From Lederbergia panacisoli (lineage in GTDB: Bacteria; Bacillota; Bacilli; Bacillales; Bacillaceae_C), in the NCBI RefSeq assembly GCF_024626525.1, contig NZ_JANJGU010000005.1, positions 62,001-126,000 of the forward strand: a stretch of DNA of 64,000 nucleotides, read 5' to 3'. A program made the position numbers and the translations under genes. Below the pieces are notes generated by a model. It worked only from the letters and a program-made list of their open reading frames with translations, was not told where the DNA came from and ran no database searches. Shown piece after piece: positions 36,305-45,291 of this stretch. Positions within the stretch are counted from its first letter, which is position 1; every line of letters begins with the position of its first letter.

Positions 36305-37468
36305 ATGATTAAAAAAGTACAACTCCCGCTGCAAACATTAAATTTAGTCGTTGGTTTCATGGTTTGGGTTATTATTTCTTCTTTATTACCGTTTATAAGT
36401 GAAGATATTAATATCCCTCATGAAAAGTTGGCATTATTAACAGCGATCCCTGTTGTATTAGGCTCTGTATTACGTATTCCACTTGGGTATTACGCTAATA
36501 TTATAGGAGCAAGGATGGTATTTTTACTTAGCTTCGTGGTTTTGTTATTCCCAGTTTATTACTTAAGTGAAGCAAATTCATATGGTGACTTAGTAATAGG
36601 AGGATTACTTCTTGGTGTTGGAGGGGCGGTCTTTTCAGTAGGGGTAACGTCTTTGCCGAAATATTATTCAAAAGAAAAACATGGATTAATCAATGGGGTA
36701 TATGGGGTAGGGAATATAGGAACGGCAATTTCAACATTTGCTGCTCCGATTGTTGCCACACAATTCGGTTGGTCGTTAACGATTAAGTTATATTTAGTCC
36801 TGTTGCTCTTTTTTGCATTATTAAACTTCTTCTTTGGTGATCGCCATGAACCAAAGGTGAAAGCGCCGATTATTAGCCAAATTAAAGGTGTATATAAAAA
36901 TTACAAACTTTGGTTTTTCTCCCTATTTTACTTTATTACATTTGGCTCATTTGTTGCATTTACGGTTTATTTGCCTAATTTCCTTGTTTCAGAATTTGAT
37001 TTGCAAAAGGTTGATGCTGGAATGAGAACAGCCGGCTTTATCGCAGTTGCGACATTTATTCGTCCGCTTGGGGGATGGTTAGGAGATAAATTTAAACCTC
37101 TTTTCTTATTAATGGGTGTATTTTCTATTTATACGTTTGCTGCCATTATTTTAGCCTTTTCACCAAGCATCGGTCTGTATACGGTCGGATGTATATTAAT
37201 TGCAATTTCTGCTGGTATTGGAAATGGTGTCATATTTAAACTCGTACCGTTATACTTTAATAAACAAGCCGGAATTGTAAATGGGATCGTCTCTATGATG
37301 GGGGGGCTTGGCGGATTTTTCCCACCTTTAATGCTAGCATCGATTCATTCGATTACCGGCCACTATGCAATTGGTTTTATGCTATTATCAGAGGTAGCGT
37401 TAGCAAGCTTAATTCTAGTTATTTGGATGTATTATCAAGATCGATTAATAAAAGCTGATTCTAATTAA
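36305..37468 (+). CDS. narK: Nitrate/nitrite transporter NarK
   Basis: 387 residues, major facilitator superfamily with about 12 membrane segments, nitrate/nitrite porter family. Signature-like glycine-rich stretches are visible: GGAVFSVGVTSLPKYY near 103 and NGVYGVGNIGTAIS near 127, with the repeat-related IGNGVIFKLVPLYF and NGIVSMMGGLGGFFPP in the second half. It imports nitrate and/or exports nitrite. ATG 36305 behind AAGGGTGAGG. Preceded by its own NreC-like sites, so it is regulated together with narG. Confidence 0.94.
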   Translation: MIKKVQLPLQTLNLVVGFMVWVIISSLLPFISEDINIPHEKLALLTAIPVVLGSVLRIPLGYYANIIGARMVFLLSFVVLLFPVYYLSEANSYGDLVIGGLLLGVGGAVFSVGVTSLPKYYSKEKHGLINGVYGVGNIGTAISTFAAPIVATQFGWSLTIKLYLVLLLFFALLNFFFGDRHEPKVKAPIISQIKGVYKNYKLWFFSLFYFITFGSFVAFTVYLPNFLVSEFDLQKVDAGMRTAGFIAVATFIRPLGGWLGDKFKPLFLLMGVFSIYTFAAIILAFSPSIGLYTVGCILIAISAGIGNGVIFKLVPLYFNKQAGIVNGIVSMMGGLGGFFPPLMLASIHSITGHYAIGFMLLSEVALASLILVIWMYYQDRLIKADSN

Positions 37469-37495
37469 AATGAATATAGAAAGTAGTGAAAAGTG

Positions 37496-38512
37496 ATGAT
37501 GATTCAAACGATACATGATCAATGGAATAGGCCGATGCGTGATTTACGAATTTCAGTTACCGATCGTTGCAATTTTCGCTGCACATACTGTATGCCGAAG
37601 GAAATATTCGGGGACGATTACGCATTTATGCCGAAAAGTGAATTATTATCTTATGAAGAAATCGAACGATTCGCTACTATTTTTGCAAAACTTGGTGTGA
37701 AGAAAATTCGATTAACAGGCGGGGAACCGCTAATGCGCCGTGATATCGACCAATTGATTAAACGGCTCTACACTATAGACGGCATTGAAGATATTGGTTT
37801 AACGACGAATGGCATGTTATTGAAACAATATGGTAAGCGACTGCTGGATGCAGGTTTGAAGCGAATTAATATTAGTTTGGATGCGCTTGATCCGGAAGTT
37901 TTCGGACAAATCAATGGACGTGGGGTATCCCCAGACATCATTTTAGAGCGGATTGAATATGCGAAACAATTAGGTTTTCGTGTGAAAGTAAATATGGTCG
38001 TTCAAAAAGGTTTAAATGACAACCAAATTGTTCCGATGGCAAAATATTGTAAGGAGCAACAATTAGAGCTGCGTTTTATTGAGTTTATGGACGTCGGAAA
38101 CGACAATGCATGGAGTTTTAAAAAAGTGATAACGAAAAAGGAAATTATTGAATTACTGTCAAAAGAATTTGTATTAGACGAAGTGAAAAAAGATTATTTT
38201 GGTGAAGTGGCTACGCGCTACCGATATGATGATTCCGATACTCAGGTTGGCTTTATCACATCTGTTTCAGAATCTTTTTGTTCATCTTGTACTAGAGCAC
38301 GTTTATCATCGGATGGAAAATTATATACTTGTTTGTTTGCATCGAATGGCTTTGACTTACGATCACTAATTCGCAGCGACGCAACCAACGAGGAATTAGA
38401 AGAGGCCATTAAAGGTGTTTGGCAAAAACGGTCAGATCGATATTCAGATGAACGAACAGAAAATTCATCAAAAAAATATAAGAAGATTAATATGTCCTAT
38501 ATAGGCGGTTAA
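37496..38512 (+). CDS. moaA: GTP 3',8-cyclase MoaA
   Basis: 338 residues, radical-SAM enzyme for the first step of molybdenum-cofactor synthesis, which NarG needs. N-terminal cluster CNFRCTYC (C-x3-C-x2-C) near 26-33; [11 protein letters not shown] near 74. C-terminal second cluster [18 protein letters not shown] near 260. The protein ends in the conserved GG tail (YIGG). Two adjacent ATGs (37496, 37499) are possible. Lies between narK and a hemerythrin gene; other moa/moe genes are not in the window. Confidence 0.95.
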   Translation: MMIQTIHDQWNRPMRDLRISVTDRCNFRCTYCMPKEIFGDDYAFMPKSELLSYEEIERFATIFAKLGVKKIRLTGGEPLMRRDIDQLIKRLYTIDGIEDIGLTTNGMLLKQYGKRLLDAGLKRINISLDALDPEVFGQINGRGVSPDIILERIEYAKQLGFRVKVNMVVQKGLNDNQIVPMAKYCKEQQLELRFIEFMDVGNDNAWSFKKVITKKEIIELLSKEFVLDEVKKDYFGEVATRYRYDDSDTQVGFITSVSESFCSSCTRARLSSDGKLYTCLFASNGFDLRSLIRSDATNEELEEAIKGVWQKRSDRYSDERTENSSKKYKKINMSYIGG

Positions 38513-38562
38513 ATAAAAGTGGCATTGAAACGAGACAATTTCATTTAAGGGAGAAGGTTAGT

Positions 38563-39003
38563 ATGGCGAAATACGGTCCATCACTTGGGCAAAAACATGC
38601 CCATCATGCGATACATGAAGGGGCTTTAACTGGTGCGATTCAGAAAACGGAGGATCTTCTTAGATACTTGAAGCAGGGGGAGGCCGAAGCAGCAAAACTA
38701 ACTGCTGATGATTTAATCGACTATTGGGAAACACGGATTATTGCTCATGCTGATTCAGAAGAATCGGGTTTCTATCAAGAAATGGTAGAACAAAACCCTG
38801 AATTGAAAGAAGCAGTCATCGGTTTAAAACGTGACCATGACATCTTACGTATGATTCTGCAAGATATTCGCGTGATTTTAAAAGAGGAAGGAATAACTCG
38901 TGAAGTGATGATGAAATTCGATTCATTGATTACAGTTAACGAATTGCATAGCCGTGAAGAGGAGCGGACACTTTTTGTGGAAAAGGAGCTTTTTCTTAAA
39001 TGA
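38563..39003 (+). CDS. Hemerythrin-like di-iron protein 2
   Basis: 146 residues. Histidine/glutamate pattern of HHE domains: KHAHHAIHE near 12-20, HADSEESGF near 65, KRDHDIL near 87-93, and ELHSREEERTLF near 126-138. Not a close copy of hemerythrin 1, so an independent family member. Its stop overlaps the following SEC-C gene by four bases (ATGA), indicating coupled translation and probably a shared function. ATG 38563 after AAGGGAGAAGG. Confidence 0.78.
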   Translation: MAKYGPSLGQKHAHHAIHEGALTGAIQKTEDLLRYLKQGEAEAAKLTADDLIDYWETRIIAHADSEESGFYQEMVEQNPELKEAVIGLKRDHDILRMILQDIRVILKEEGITREVMMKFDSLITVNELHSREEERTLFVEKELFLK

Positions 39004-40808
39004 TAGGTAGAAATGATCTTTGCTCATGTGGCAGTGGTAAAAAATATAAAAAATGTTGTATGAATAAAGAACAATTAAATATCACCTTTCAAGAGATTAT
39101 GCAGCAATTCTTCAATGCACACCCGACTCAAAAAGAAATTGTTGACTTGTATCGGTGGACGAATAAGAAAGAAGAAGCATTGGCTGAACGCTACGATAAT
39201 GAGCGTTTAAGTACAATCCTAGGCGATGCTTATTTCTTTACTCATCGTGTTGATATTTGGAATGAATTTATTGATAAACAAATGGAAGCTGGATATATTT
39301 CAGCTGAGGCAAAGGGGATTTTAAGTAAATGGAAAAACCCTTTGCGCGTTTTTGGCAAGATTACTAACATTGAAAATGGCCGTGCAACTTTGGCAAACGG
39401 GGTGGATGAAGGTACATATAACGTAAATATGAGTGAAAATTTTGTGGTAAATCAGGGAGACTATGTATTGGCGCATTTCGTACCATCTGCTCAAAATAAT
39501 ACGATCATACCATTGAATAGTGTATTGACATTGATTCCCGAGTATTCTCATGTTGAAAATGAGTTGAAAGAGTTAGCCAGCCGATTTACATCAATAAATC
39601 AATTTTGGGATGAGGCAATGATTGAAGCCTTTTATATCTTTGGTGTAAAGCAAAAGTTAGAAGATCGTGAAATGTCGAATAACGAACAACAAGTATTATA
39701 TGCCGTATATGAAGGCATGATTGAGATGGAGGTAAAATCGGATAAATTAATGGCGATTCTGATTGCCTATATGCATAGGCATAATGTTGTGGAAGGTTTA
39801 AAAAAGCCAGGAGTACTTGCAGCAGGAGTGTTGCAATTCGGGATGACAACAGAATTAATTGAGTCCGTTTGGACGAAGAAAAAAGTCGCTGAATTTTATG
39901 ATGTATCAACATCAAGTGCAGCCAATTATGAAAATAAAATACTTGAGTTTGCGGAAAATGAATGGGTCGATGCCGATGGTGATTCAGAATATCAAGGAAT
40001 TGCCTTTGAAGTGGGAACCGATGCACGTCCATCAGAATATCCGAATTGGCAACTTCTTATGCATTTAAAATCACACGAAATACATTCTGAAAATGAAATG
40101 AAACGTTTGATTGATGCTTATATGAATGTGGATTATAAACCAAAAAATAAGCTGGAAGAAGCGCAAATCTATGCATATGAGGCATATTATGCAGGATTTC
40201 CAGAGTTAAGAGAAAACTCAACTAAATTAGCGCATCTTCTTGATCCGGAAAACGCTGATGGTTTACTGTTAAGTGCAGAAATGCATGATGATGAGAGCAT
40301 GTACGAAAAGGCAGTGGATCAGGCCAAAGCATTATTTGATGATTCAGTCGAAGTAGCGTGGGGATTAGTTACGAACCGCCCTTATTTACGTGCCTTATAT
40401 AAATACGGAATGTGGTGTTTTGAAAAAGGCGAGTACGAAAAGGCATTTGAATTAATGAATCAAGTGTTAATTCTAAATCCTGGAGATCACCAAGGTGTTC
40501 GATATCCAGCCACAGCATCTTTAATTGCCTTAAATCGCTTTGAAGAAGCTGATCGCTTAATGGAACATTACCGTGAATCGGATAATGCATTTTTTAGTTG
40601 GTTCCGTTGGGCAATAAGCCGCAAACAAAATTTCTTCGGAAAAGAAACCGAAGAATTCTATCAAACTGCAATGATGGATAATGGCTACGTATCTAAGTAT
40701 ATTCGCGATAAAGCAGCTATACTGGAATTTCCTAAATACGTTGTAATAACCCCTGATAGTCCTGAGGAAGCACGTGTAATCTGGACATTAATAGCACCAT
40801 TAATATAA
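39000..40808 (+). CDS. SEC-C motif protein with helical repeats
   Basis: 602 residues. It opens with a SEC-C zinc motif CSCGSGKKYKKCC (residues 8-20), as at the C-terminus of SecA, so a zinc-binding, ribosome- or protein-contacting module is likely. The remainder is mostly helical. TPR-like units are suggested near 430-560 (WCFEKGEYEKAFELMNQVLILNPGDHQ). A beta-rich insert around 110-165 (GKITNIENGRATL..NQGDYVLAHF) looks like a small barrel. No catalytic motif seen. Coupled to hemerythrin 2. Confidence 0.7.
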   Translation: MIGRNDLCSCGSGKKYKKCCMNKEQLNITFQEIMQQFFNAHPTQKEIVDLYRWTNKKEEALAERYDNERLSTILGDAYFFTHRVDIWNEFIDKQMEAGYISAEAKGILSKWKNPLRVFGKITNIENGRATLANGVDEGTYNVNMSENFVVNQGDYVLAHFVPSAQNNTIIPLNSVLTLIPEYSHVENELKELASRFTSINQFWDEAMIEAFYIFGVKQKLEDREMSNNEQQVLYAVYEGMIEMEVKSDKLMAILIAYMHRHNVVEGLKKPGVLAAGVLQFGMTTELIESVWTKKKVAEFYDVSTSSAANYENKILEFAENEWVDADGDSEYQGIAFEVGTDARPSEYPNWQLLMHLKSHEIHSENEMKRLIDAYMNVDYKPKNKLEEAQIYAYEAYYAGFPELRENSTKLAHLLDPENADGLLLSAEMHDDESMYEKAVDQAKALFDDSVEVAWGLVTNRPYLRALYKYGMWCFEKGEYEKAFELMNQVLILNPGDHQGVRYPATASLIALNRFEEADRLMEHYRESDNAFFSWFRWAISRKQNFFGKETEEFYQTAMMDNGYVSKYIRDKAAILEFPKYVVITPDSPEEARVIWTLIAPLI

Positions 40809-40820
40809 GGAACAATTTTT

Positions 40821-40853
40821 AAGAGTCTATTGATTAAAATAGGCTCTTTTTTT
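40821..40853 (+). terminator. Terminator ending the nar block
   Basis: AAGAGTCTATT/AATAGGCTCTT stem (one G-U) with seven Ts. Confidence 0.88.
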
Positions 40854-40906
40854 GATGAAAAATTAAAACCTAAGATCTTTATGTATAGAGAATGAACGTA
40901 ATTTGA

Positions 40907-40968
40907 TATGGCATGGGATTATCCCGCTACCCATAGTTTTAGAGCGACGTTTAGGCGTTGCTCTTTTT
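40907..40968 (+). ncRNA. Candidate small structured RNA with terminator
   Basis: A bulged hairpin, TATGG..GGGATTATCCC..CCATA (40907-40935), is followed at once by a terminator AGAGCGACG/CGTTGCTCT plus TTTTT (40941-40968). No reading frame. The unit sits behind another gene's terminator, so it may be a short RNA or the remnant of a leader. The group II intron begins exactly after its T-tract. No family recognised. Confidence 0.35.
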
Positions 40969-43133
40969 GTGCGACGGGCAGTCGTATGGAGTGTTGACTC
41001 AGTCAACACTCTTCTTTTCATTATCTGAAAGAGACGTCATTTCGATGAAACGACTTAGAGAGGATAATGAATATGAATCCCAGATGGTGAAAGTCCATAC
41101 CCAAGGAGACTGACCTAGCTTGGGAAGCCTAATCTAGGGCAGCACCGCGAGGTGTTGTCTGAAGGAGATGCGGAAAGTCGAGAGACCCGTAGGCGAATAG
41201 GTAGACCCTAATGCAATAAGTGTGAAGCACGGCGGCGGGATAAGTTGGCGACTTTTCGAAAAGTGAGGAAGCCCACTCAGGAGGCATTTTCTTTAGAAGT
41301 CAGAACGAGAAAATGTGACTTATAGCGTGATGGTGCAGGGTATGCCTAGAAGGGAAATGTGATGACCCCGTGAGGACTCCACCTTACCGAACAGGCAGGG
41401 TTCTAGTCTATAAGGGTAATCCGAAGTGACGATGAACTGGTGGAGTAGTCAGACATTCTCATAGTACGGAAGTAACTTGATGACCATAACATCAAGTGAA
41501 CGGAAGGGGAATGACCTATGGCTCCAAGTCATGAACAAGATGTAATGCCAACAATCATGTTACTGCGGTAAAACCGTTTGAATGTACATCGAGGAAAGGC
41601 GTGGAATACGCAATGAATCAAGAGTGGAAATTTAAATTACACAGTGTCTACGGACAAATATTATTTGACCGAAAACTAACCCAAAGCTTCCAACAAGTTA
41701 AAGCAAACAAAGGAGCGGGTGGAGTAGACGGTGAGACAATAGAAAGTTATGACGATAAATTAGAAGAAAACATCATGGCACTTCTAGATAAGTTAAGGTC
41801 AAAAACCTATCAAGCCCAGCCAGTCAGGAGAGTATACATTCCGAAGAAGAATGAAAAGAAGCGACCACTTGGAATACCAACAATTGAAGACCGCATTGTT
41901 CAACAAAGTGTGGTGAATGTACTTCAGCCAAAATTTGAAGACAACCTTTTTCATAATTGGTCAGTAGGCTACAGACCAAATCGTGGAGTTCAAAGGGCTC
42001 TGCAAATAATCCTTTGGAATATTGAACAAGGGTACAATCATATTTACGATTGTGATATAAAAGGATTCTTTGACAATATTCCTCATAAGAAACTTATTGC
42101 AGTTCTTAAGAAGTATGTTTCGGACCGTACGGTCCTAGGGTTGATTGAGCAATGGCTCAAAGTTGGACATATGGAAAAAGGAAAACTTATTCACTCTGAT
42201 TATGGGACACCCCAAGGCGGTGTAATCTCACCTCTTTTAGCAAATGTTTATTTGTCTGAAATGGATTGGGAATGGGACTTGAATAACATTCGTTTTGTCC
42301 GCTATGCAGATGACTTTCTGCTTTTTGCAAAATCGAAGGAAGATATCAAGAAAGCTGCTTCTATCACTAAGGATAAGTTGAAAGAACTTGGACTAGAAAT
42401 TTCTAAGGAAAAGACAAAGATTGTTGACTTTAAGAAGGATGATTTTGATTTTCTAGGCTTCACTTTTCATCACTGGAGGGAAGGCAAGAAAGATAAAAAG
42501 CTAGTCTTTCATGTAACACCAAAGGAAGAATCCATCAAAGACTTTCGCCTTAAAATAAAGGAAAAGACCCGCAAAACACTCACGTTAAGTAAGGAAGAGT
42601 GGATTAAACGTGTCAACCCGATTATTCGAGGAAAAGTTAACTACTACCTAACAATAGTTAATGCAATAAAGGAAAACATAAAATTAGGTAGTCCAAACCA
42701 CTGCATTACACGGTGGGTTCGAAGAACCCTTTCTTCACTGGATGGTTACATAAGAAGAAGACTGAGAGCAGCTTTTATTCATAAACATCCCTCTCAAAGA
42801 AAAGAGAAGAAGATGCGCAGTCTTTGGAATAATGCATTCTTCCTTAAGATAAATCTGATTCCAACATACTGGCTTTATTTAAATAAGGTATATGGATACA
42901 CAAAGGAACAATATCTAAATGACATGTCCAGTAATGCAAAACGAGACCTTAAGAATAGAATTAAGCGTGCAAAAGCAAAAGGCGAGGAATATTATACACC
43001 TCACCGACTACAAAAGATGCAAAATGCTTGGAACGCATCCTCTTGATAAACATTGTAACATTTGGTAAGCCGTATGCCTTAATAGGGCATGTACGGTTTG
43101 ATAAGGGGGAAGCCTCGAGAGAGGTTTCCCTAC
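40969..43133 (+). mobile_element. Group II intron with encoded reverse transcriptase
   Basis: Begins GTGCGACGGGC, the usual group II 5' end (GUGYG), right after TTTTT of a terminator. It has ~630 bases of structured RNA and then the reverse-transcriptase gene. Domain V follows at 43067-43100 with catalytic AGC (AAGCCGTATGCC..GGGCATGTACGGTT), and domain VI at 43103-43133 with a 10-bp stem ending CCCTAC. Domain III/IV parts lie within 41300-41600. Boundaries and domains look intact, so it may still splice. Class not assigned with certainty; the terminator-adjacent site resembles class C behaviour. Confidence 0.88.
41601..43046 (+). CDS. ltrA: Group II intron reverse transcriptase/maturase
   Basis: 481 residues. 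Reverse-transcriptase blocks are in order: RRVYIPKKNEKKRPLGIPTIEDR near 73-95, DCDIKGFFDNIPH near 149, YGTPQGGVISPLLANVYL near 198, and the active site RYADDFLLF near 225. A group II maturase X domain follows (RVNPIIRGKVNYY near 335). There is no Cys-rich HNH endonuclease tail, so mobility would depend on pre-existing DNA ends. Start GTG 41601 behind GAGGAAAGG; ATG 41613 is the alternative. Encoded in intron domain IV. Confidence 0.93.
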   Translation: MEYAMNQEWKFKLHSVYGQILFDRKLTQSFQQVKANKGAGGVDGETIESYDDKLEENIMALLDKLRSKTYQAQPVRRVYIPKKNEKKRPLGIPTIEDRIVQQSVVNVLQPKFEDNLFHNWSVGYRPNRGVQRALQIILWNIEQGYNHIYDCDIKGFFDNIPHKKLIAVLKKYVSDRTVLGLIEQWLKVGHMEKGKLIHSDYGTPQGGVISPLLANVYLSEMDWEWDLNNIRFVRYADDFLLFAKSKEDIKKAASITKDKLKELGLEISKEKTKIVDFKKDDFDFLGFTFHHWREGKKDKKLVFHVTPKEESIKDFRLKIKEKTRKTLTLSKEEWIKRVNPIIRGKVNYYLTIVNAIKENIKLGSPNHCITRWVRRTLSSLDGYIRRRLRAAFIHKHPSQRKEKKMRSLWNNAFFLKINLIPTYWLYLNKVYGYTKEQYLNDMSSNAKRDLKNRIKRAKAKGEEYYTPHRLQKMQNAWNASS

Positions 43134-43225
43134 TTTATTTTGCTAAAATAATCAATTTCATCAATCAATCAGCCTTTCCAATTTAAAGGACAATATCATT
43201 TGATATATGAAAGGAGGCGATTATT

Positions 43226-44098
43226 ATGCTGCTTGAAGGCTATACGGTAACTTCAGGCTACGGCTATAGAATAGATCCGTTTGGCGGCGGACAAGATGTA
43301 TTCCATCCCGGTATCGATTTGGTCAATGAGCATAAAGCACCTATATACGCCTTTGCAGGAGGAACTGTAGTGTTTGCGGGACTAGGGAAAACAGGCAGCG
43401 GTCTTGGCGGCTATGGAAATGTTGTACTAATAAAAGATCTGAATGGTCATGGTCATTTATACGCTCACTTAGACAGCGTTGTAGTTACCACGGGAGCACA
43501 GGTGTCAAAAGGCCAAATGATAGGACGTCAAGGTGCAACTGGGCAGGTGACAGGTTCTCATTTACATTACGAGATTAGAAGAGAAACATCGCCTAGTTAT
43601 GGCTGGACTAGCGATAAATCCGCATCAACGATAGATCCTATCGCTTATTTAAAATTGTTGGACGAAGAGGCAAAGACAACCGAAAACATACCTATACACG
43701 TTATGAAATATGAAGTTAAAAAGGAGACCTCTGGCTACGTTACTGCTGCGGATGCTAAAGCTGGTAAGAACAAAAAGACTACTGTTAAGCCCGGAATATA
43801 TTTAGTTTATAAGACATCAGGCGGAATGATAAACGTCACAACAAAAAACGGTACCCCGGGTTCATGGATTAATCCGTATAGCGTTGTAGTTGAAGGTGAT
43901 TTTAAAGTAGGTCAAAAAGTAAAAATCAAATCCAAAGCAAAAAAATATTCAAGATCCACAGTTTCAATACCAAGCAAATACAAAAATAAGTCTTATACGA
44001 TTCAACAGGTTGGGAACGATGATGTATTAATTAAGGAGCTTTATAGTTGGGTTAAAAAAGAAGACTTGCTTGCAGTCCTGAGTGAAAAAATTCTATAA
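43226..44098 (+). CDS. Phage-type endolysin, M23 peptidase with SH3-like tail
   Basis: 290 residues, no signal peptide. Peptidase M23 domain (residues 3-150): zinc ligands His27 and Asp31 in HPGIDL, His81, and HLH at 112-114. It cuts peptide cross-links of peptidoglycan. The second half has two SH3-like cell-wall binding units (~165-225 and ~230-285, ending IKELYSWVKKEDL), as in Bacillus prophage lysins. No holin or other phage gene is nearby, so it is an orphan, perhaps a prophage relic or a tamed lysin. Good AAAGGAGG ribosome site. Confidence 0.82.
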   Translation: MLLEGYTVTSGYGYRIDPFGGGQDVFHPGIDLVNEHKAPIYAFAGGTVVFAGLGKTGSGLGGYGNVVLIKDLNGHGHLYAHLDSVVVTTGAQVSKGQMIGRQGATGQVTGSHLHYEIRRETSPSYGWTSDKSASTIDPIAYLKLLDEEAKTTENIPIHVMKYEVKKETSGYVTAADAKAGKNKKTTVKPGIYLVYKTSGGMINVTTKNGTPGSWINPYSVVVEGDFKVGQKVKIKSKAKKYSRSTVSIPSKYKNKSYTIQQVGNDDVLIKELYSWVKKEDLLAVLSEKIL

Positions 44099-44143
44099 CT
44101 ACTCCCTTAAATTTATTAATATTTTTGGCACTTAAAAACATAG

Positions 44144-44263
44144 GGGAAAAGAGGCGAGTTTGAAGATACACTTAAGTTAAAAATTATTAATGAAGACAAA
44201 ACCAATGACATAAGTAAAGGTCAAATTGGTGCTAGTGAAACAAGAAAAAATAAAAAACCCTAG
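44144..44263 (+). pseudogene. Possible decayed coding remnant
   Basis: A 39-codon open stretch directly after an in-frame TAG, with no start codon, reads EFEDTLKLKIINEDK then TNDISKGQIGASETRKN. Composition and hydrophilic pattern look coding, but it is short and A-rich. It may be the tail of a lost phage gene next to the lysin. Chance cannot be excluded. Confidence 0.25.
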
Positions 44264-44297
44264 AAACATTGATATAACGCTGTTTCTAGGGTTTTAG
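44252..44297 (-). terminator. rpsD terminator
   Basis: AAAACCCTAGAAAC/GTTTCTAGGGTTTT, a 14-bp perfect stem with a 14-base loop and T-run on the minus strand. Confidence 0.88.
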
Positions 44298-44323
44298 TTA
44301 CTGGATTTTATTAAGCTTTAAAA

Positions 44324-44926
44324 TTAACGTGAGTAGAACTCAACGATAAACGCTTCGTTAATTTCTGCAGGAAGTTCAGAACGCTCTGGAATACGAGTGA
44401 ATGTTCCTTCAAGCTTGTCTGCATCGAAAGATACGAATTCTGGTACGAAGTTTGTAGCTTCTACAGATTCTTTAATAATATCAAGGTTGCGTGATTTTTC
44501 ACGAACGCTGATTGTTTGGCCAGGAACCACTTTGTAAGATGGGATATCAACGCGACGTCCATCAACAAGGATGTGGCCATGGTTTACTAATTGGCGAGCT
44601 TGGCGACGAGTACGCGCAAGACCAAGACGGTAAACAAGGTTATCAAGGCGTTGTTCAAGTAAAATCATGAAGTTTTCGCCGTGTTTACCTTTCATTTTAC
44701 CAGCTTTTACGAATGTATTATGGAACTGACGCTCATTTACTCCGTACATATGGCGAAGCTTTTGTTTTTCTTGAAGCTGTAAGCCATATTCAGAAAGTTT
44801 TTTACGTTGGTTTGGACCATGTTGTCCAGGTGCATAAGGGCGACGATCTAATTCTTTTCCTGTGCCGCTTAGAGAAATTCCAAGACGACGGGAAAGTTTC
44901 CAGCTTGGGCCGGTATAACGAGACAT
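44324..44926 (-). CDS. rpsD: 30S ribosomal protein S4
   Basis: 200 residues. Primary 16S rRNA-binding protein of the small subunit and translational repressor of its own mRNA. Opens [16 protein letters not shown], with the S4 RNA-binding domain near 92-155 ([20 protein letters not shown]). No CXXC zinc motif, so the non-zinc paralogue form. ATG 44926 behind AGGAGGAGAC. Stands alone with a long structured leader, as in B. subtilis. Confidence 0.97.
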   Translation of the reverse strand: MSRYTGPSWKLSRRLGISLSGTGKELDRRPYAPGQHGPNQRKKLSEYGLQLQEKQKLRHMYGVNERQFHNTFVKAGKMKGKHGENFMILLEQRLDNLVYRLGLARTRRQARQLVNHGHILVDGRRVDIPSYKVVPGQTISVREKSRNLDIIKESVEATNFVPEFVSFDADKLEGTFTRIPERSELPAEINEAFIVEFYSR

Positions 44927-44934
44927 AGTAGTCT

Positions 44935-45108
44935 CCTCCTTCGTTTTTATTTAGTTGTAAAATAAAAACCGATTATGAGACAGCATATATGTGTATTTTG
45001 TTTTCATGCACCTTCGCCCTAGCAGCGGCGGGTTACGTGATGCACCTCGATTTTGACGAGGAACAAAATACGCTCATAAAGTGTTCATCTAGGCTGCATT
45101 ATTTTACA
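44935..45108 (-). promoter_or_regulatory. S4 autoregulatory mRNA leader
   Basis: Between promoter and rpsD the RNA folds with a long-range stem GTATTTTGTT/AACAAAATAC (plus-strand 44992-45001 and 45062-45071). It encloses a GC-rich hairpin made from GGTGCATCACG..CCGCCGCTGC..GGTGCATG. This fits the rpsD leader by which S4 shuts off its own synthesis in Bacillus. Confidence 0.65.
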
Positions 45109-45116
45109 CAACGATC

Positions 45117-45145
45117 ATTATATTATTTTTATTATAAAAAGTCAA
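45117..45145 (-). promoter_or_regulatory. Sigma-A promoter of rpsD
   Basis: Minus strand TTGACT (45140-45145), 17-base spacer, TATAAT (45117-45122): near-perfect consensus, as expected for a ribosomal protein gene. Confidence 0.85.
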
Positions 45146-45291
45146 TATATGAAAAATGAGTTATCAATATATATAGGTAAAAAGTTCTATACTATGTTAT
45201 AATTATTATTAATTATATAATCTAATATAAATTTTACAGGTGAGAAGTTACAGTTAGAACTATTAAGTATTTGATGGGTAGGTTGATATGG

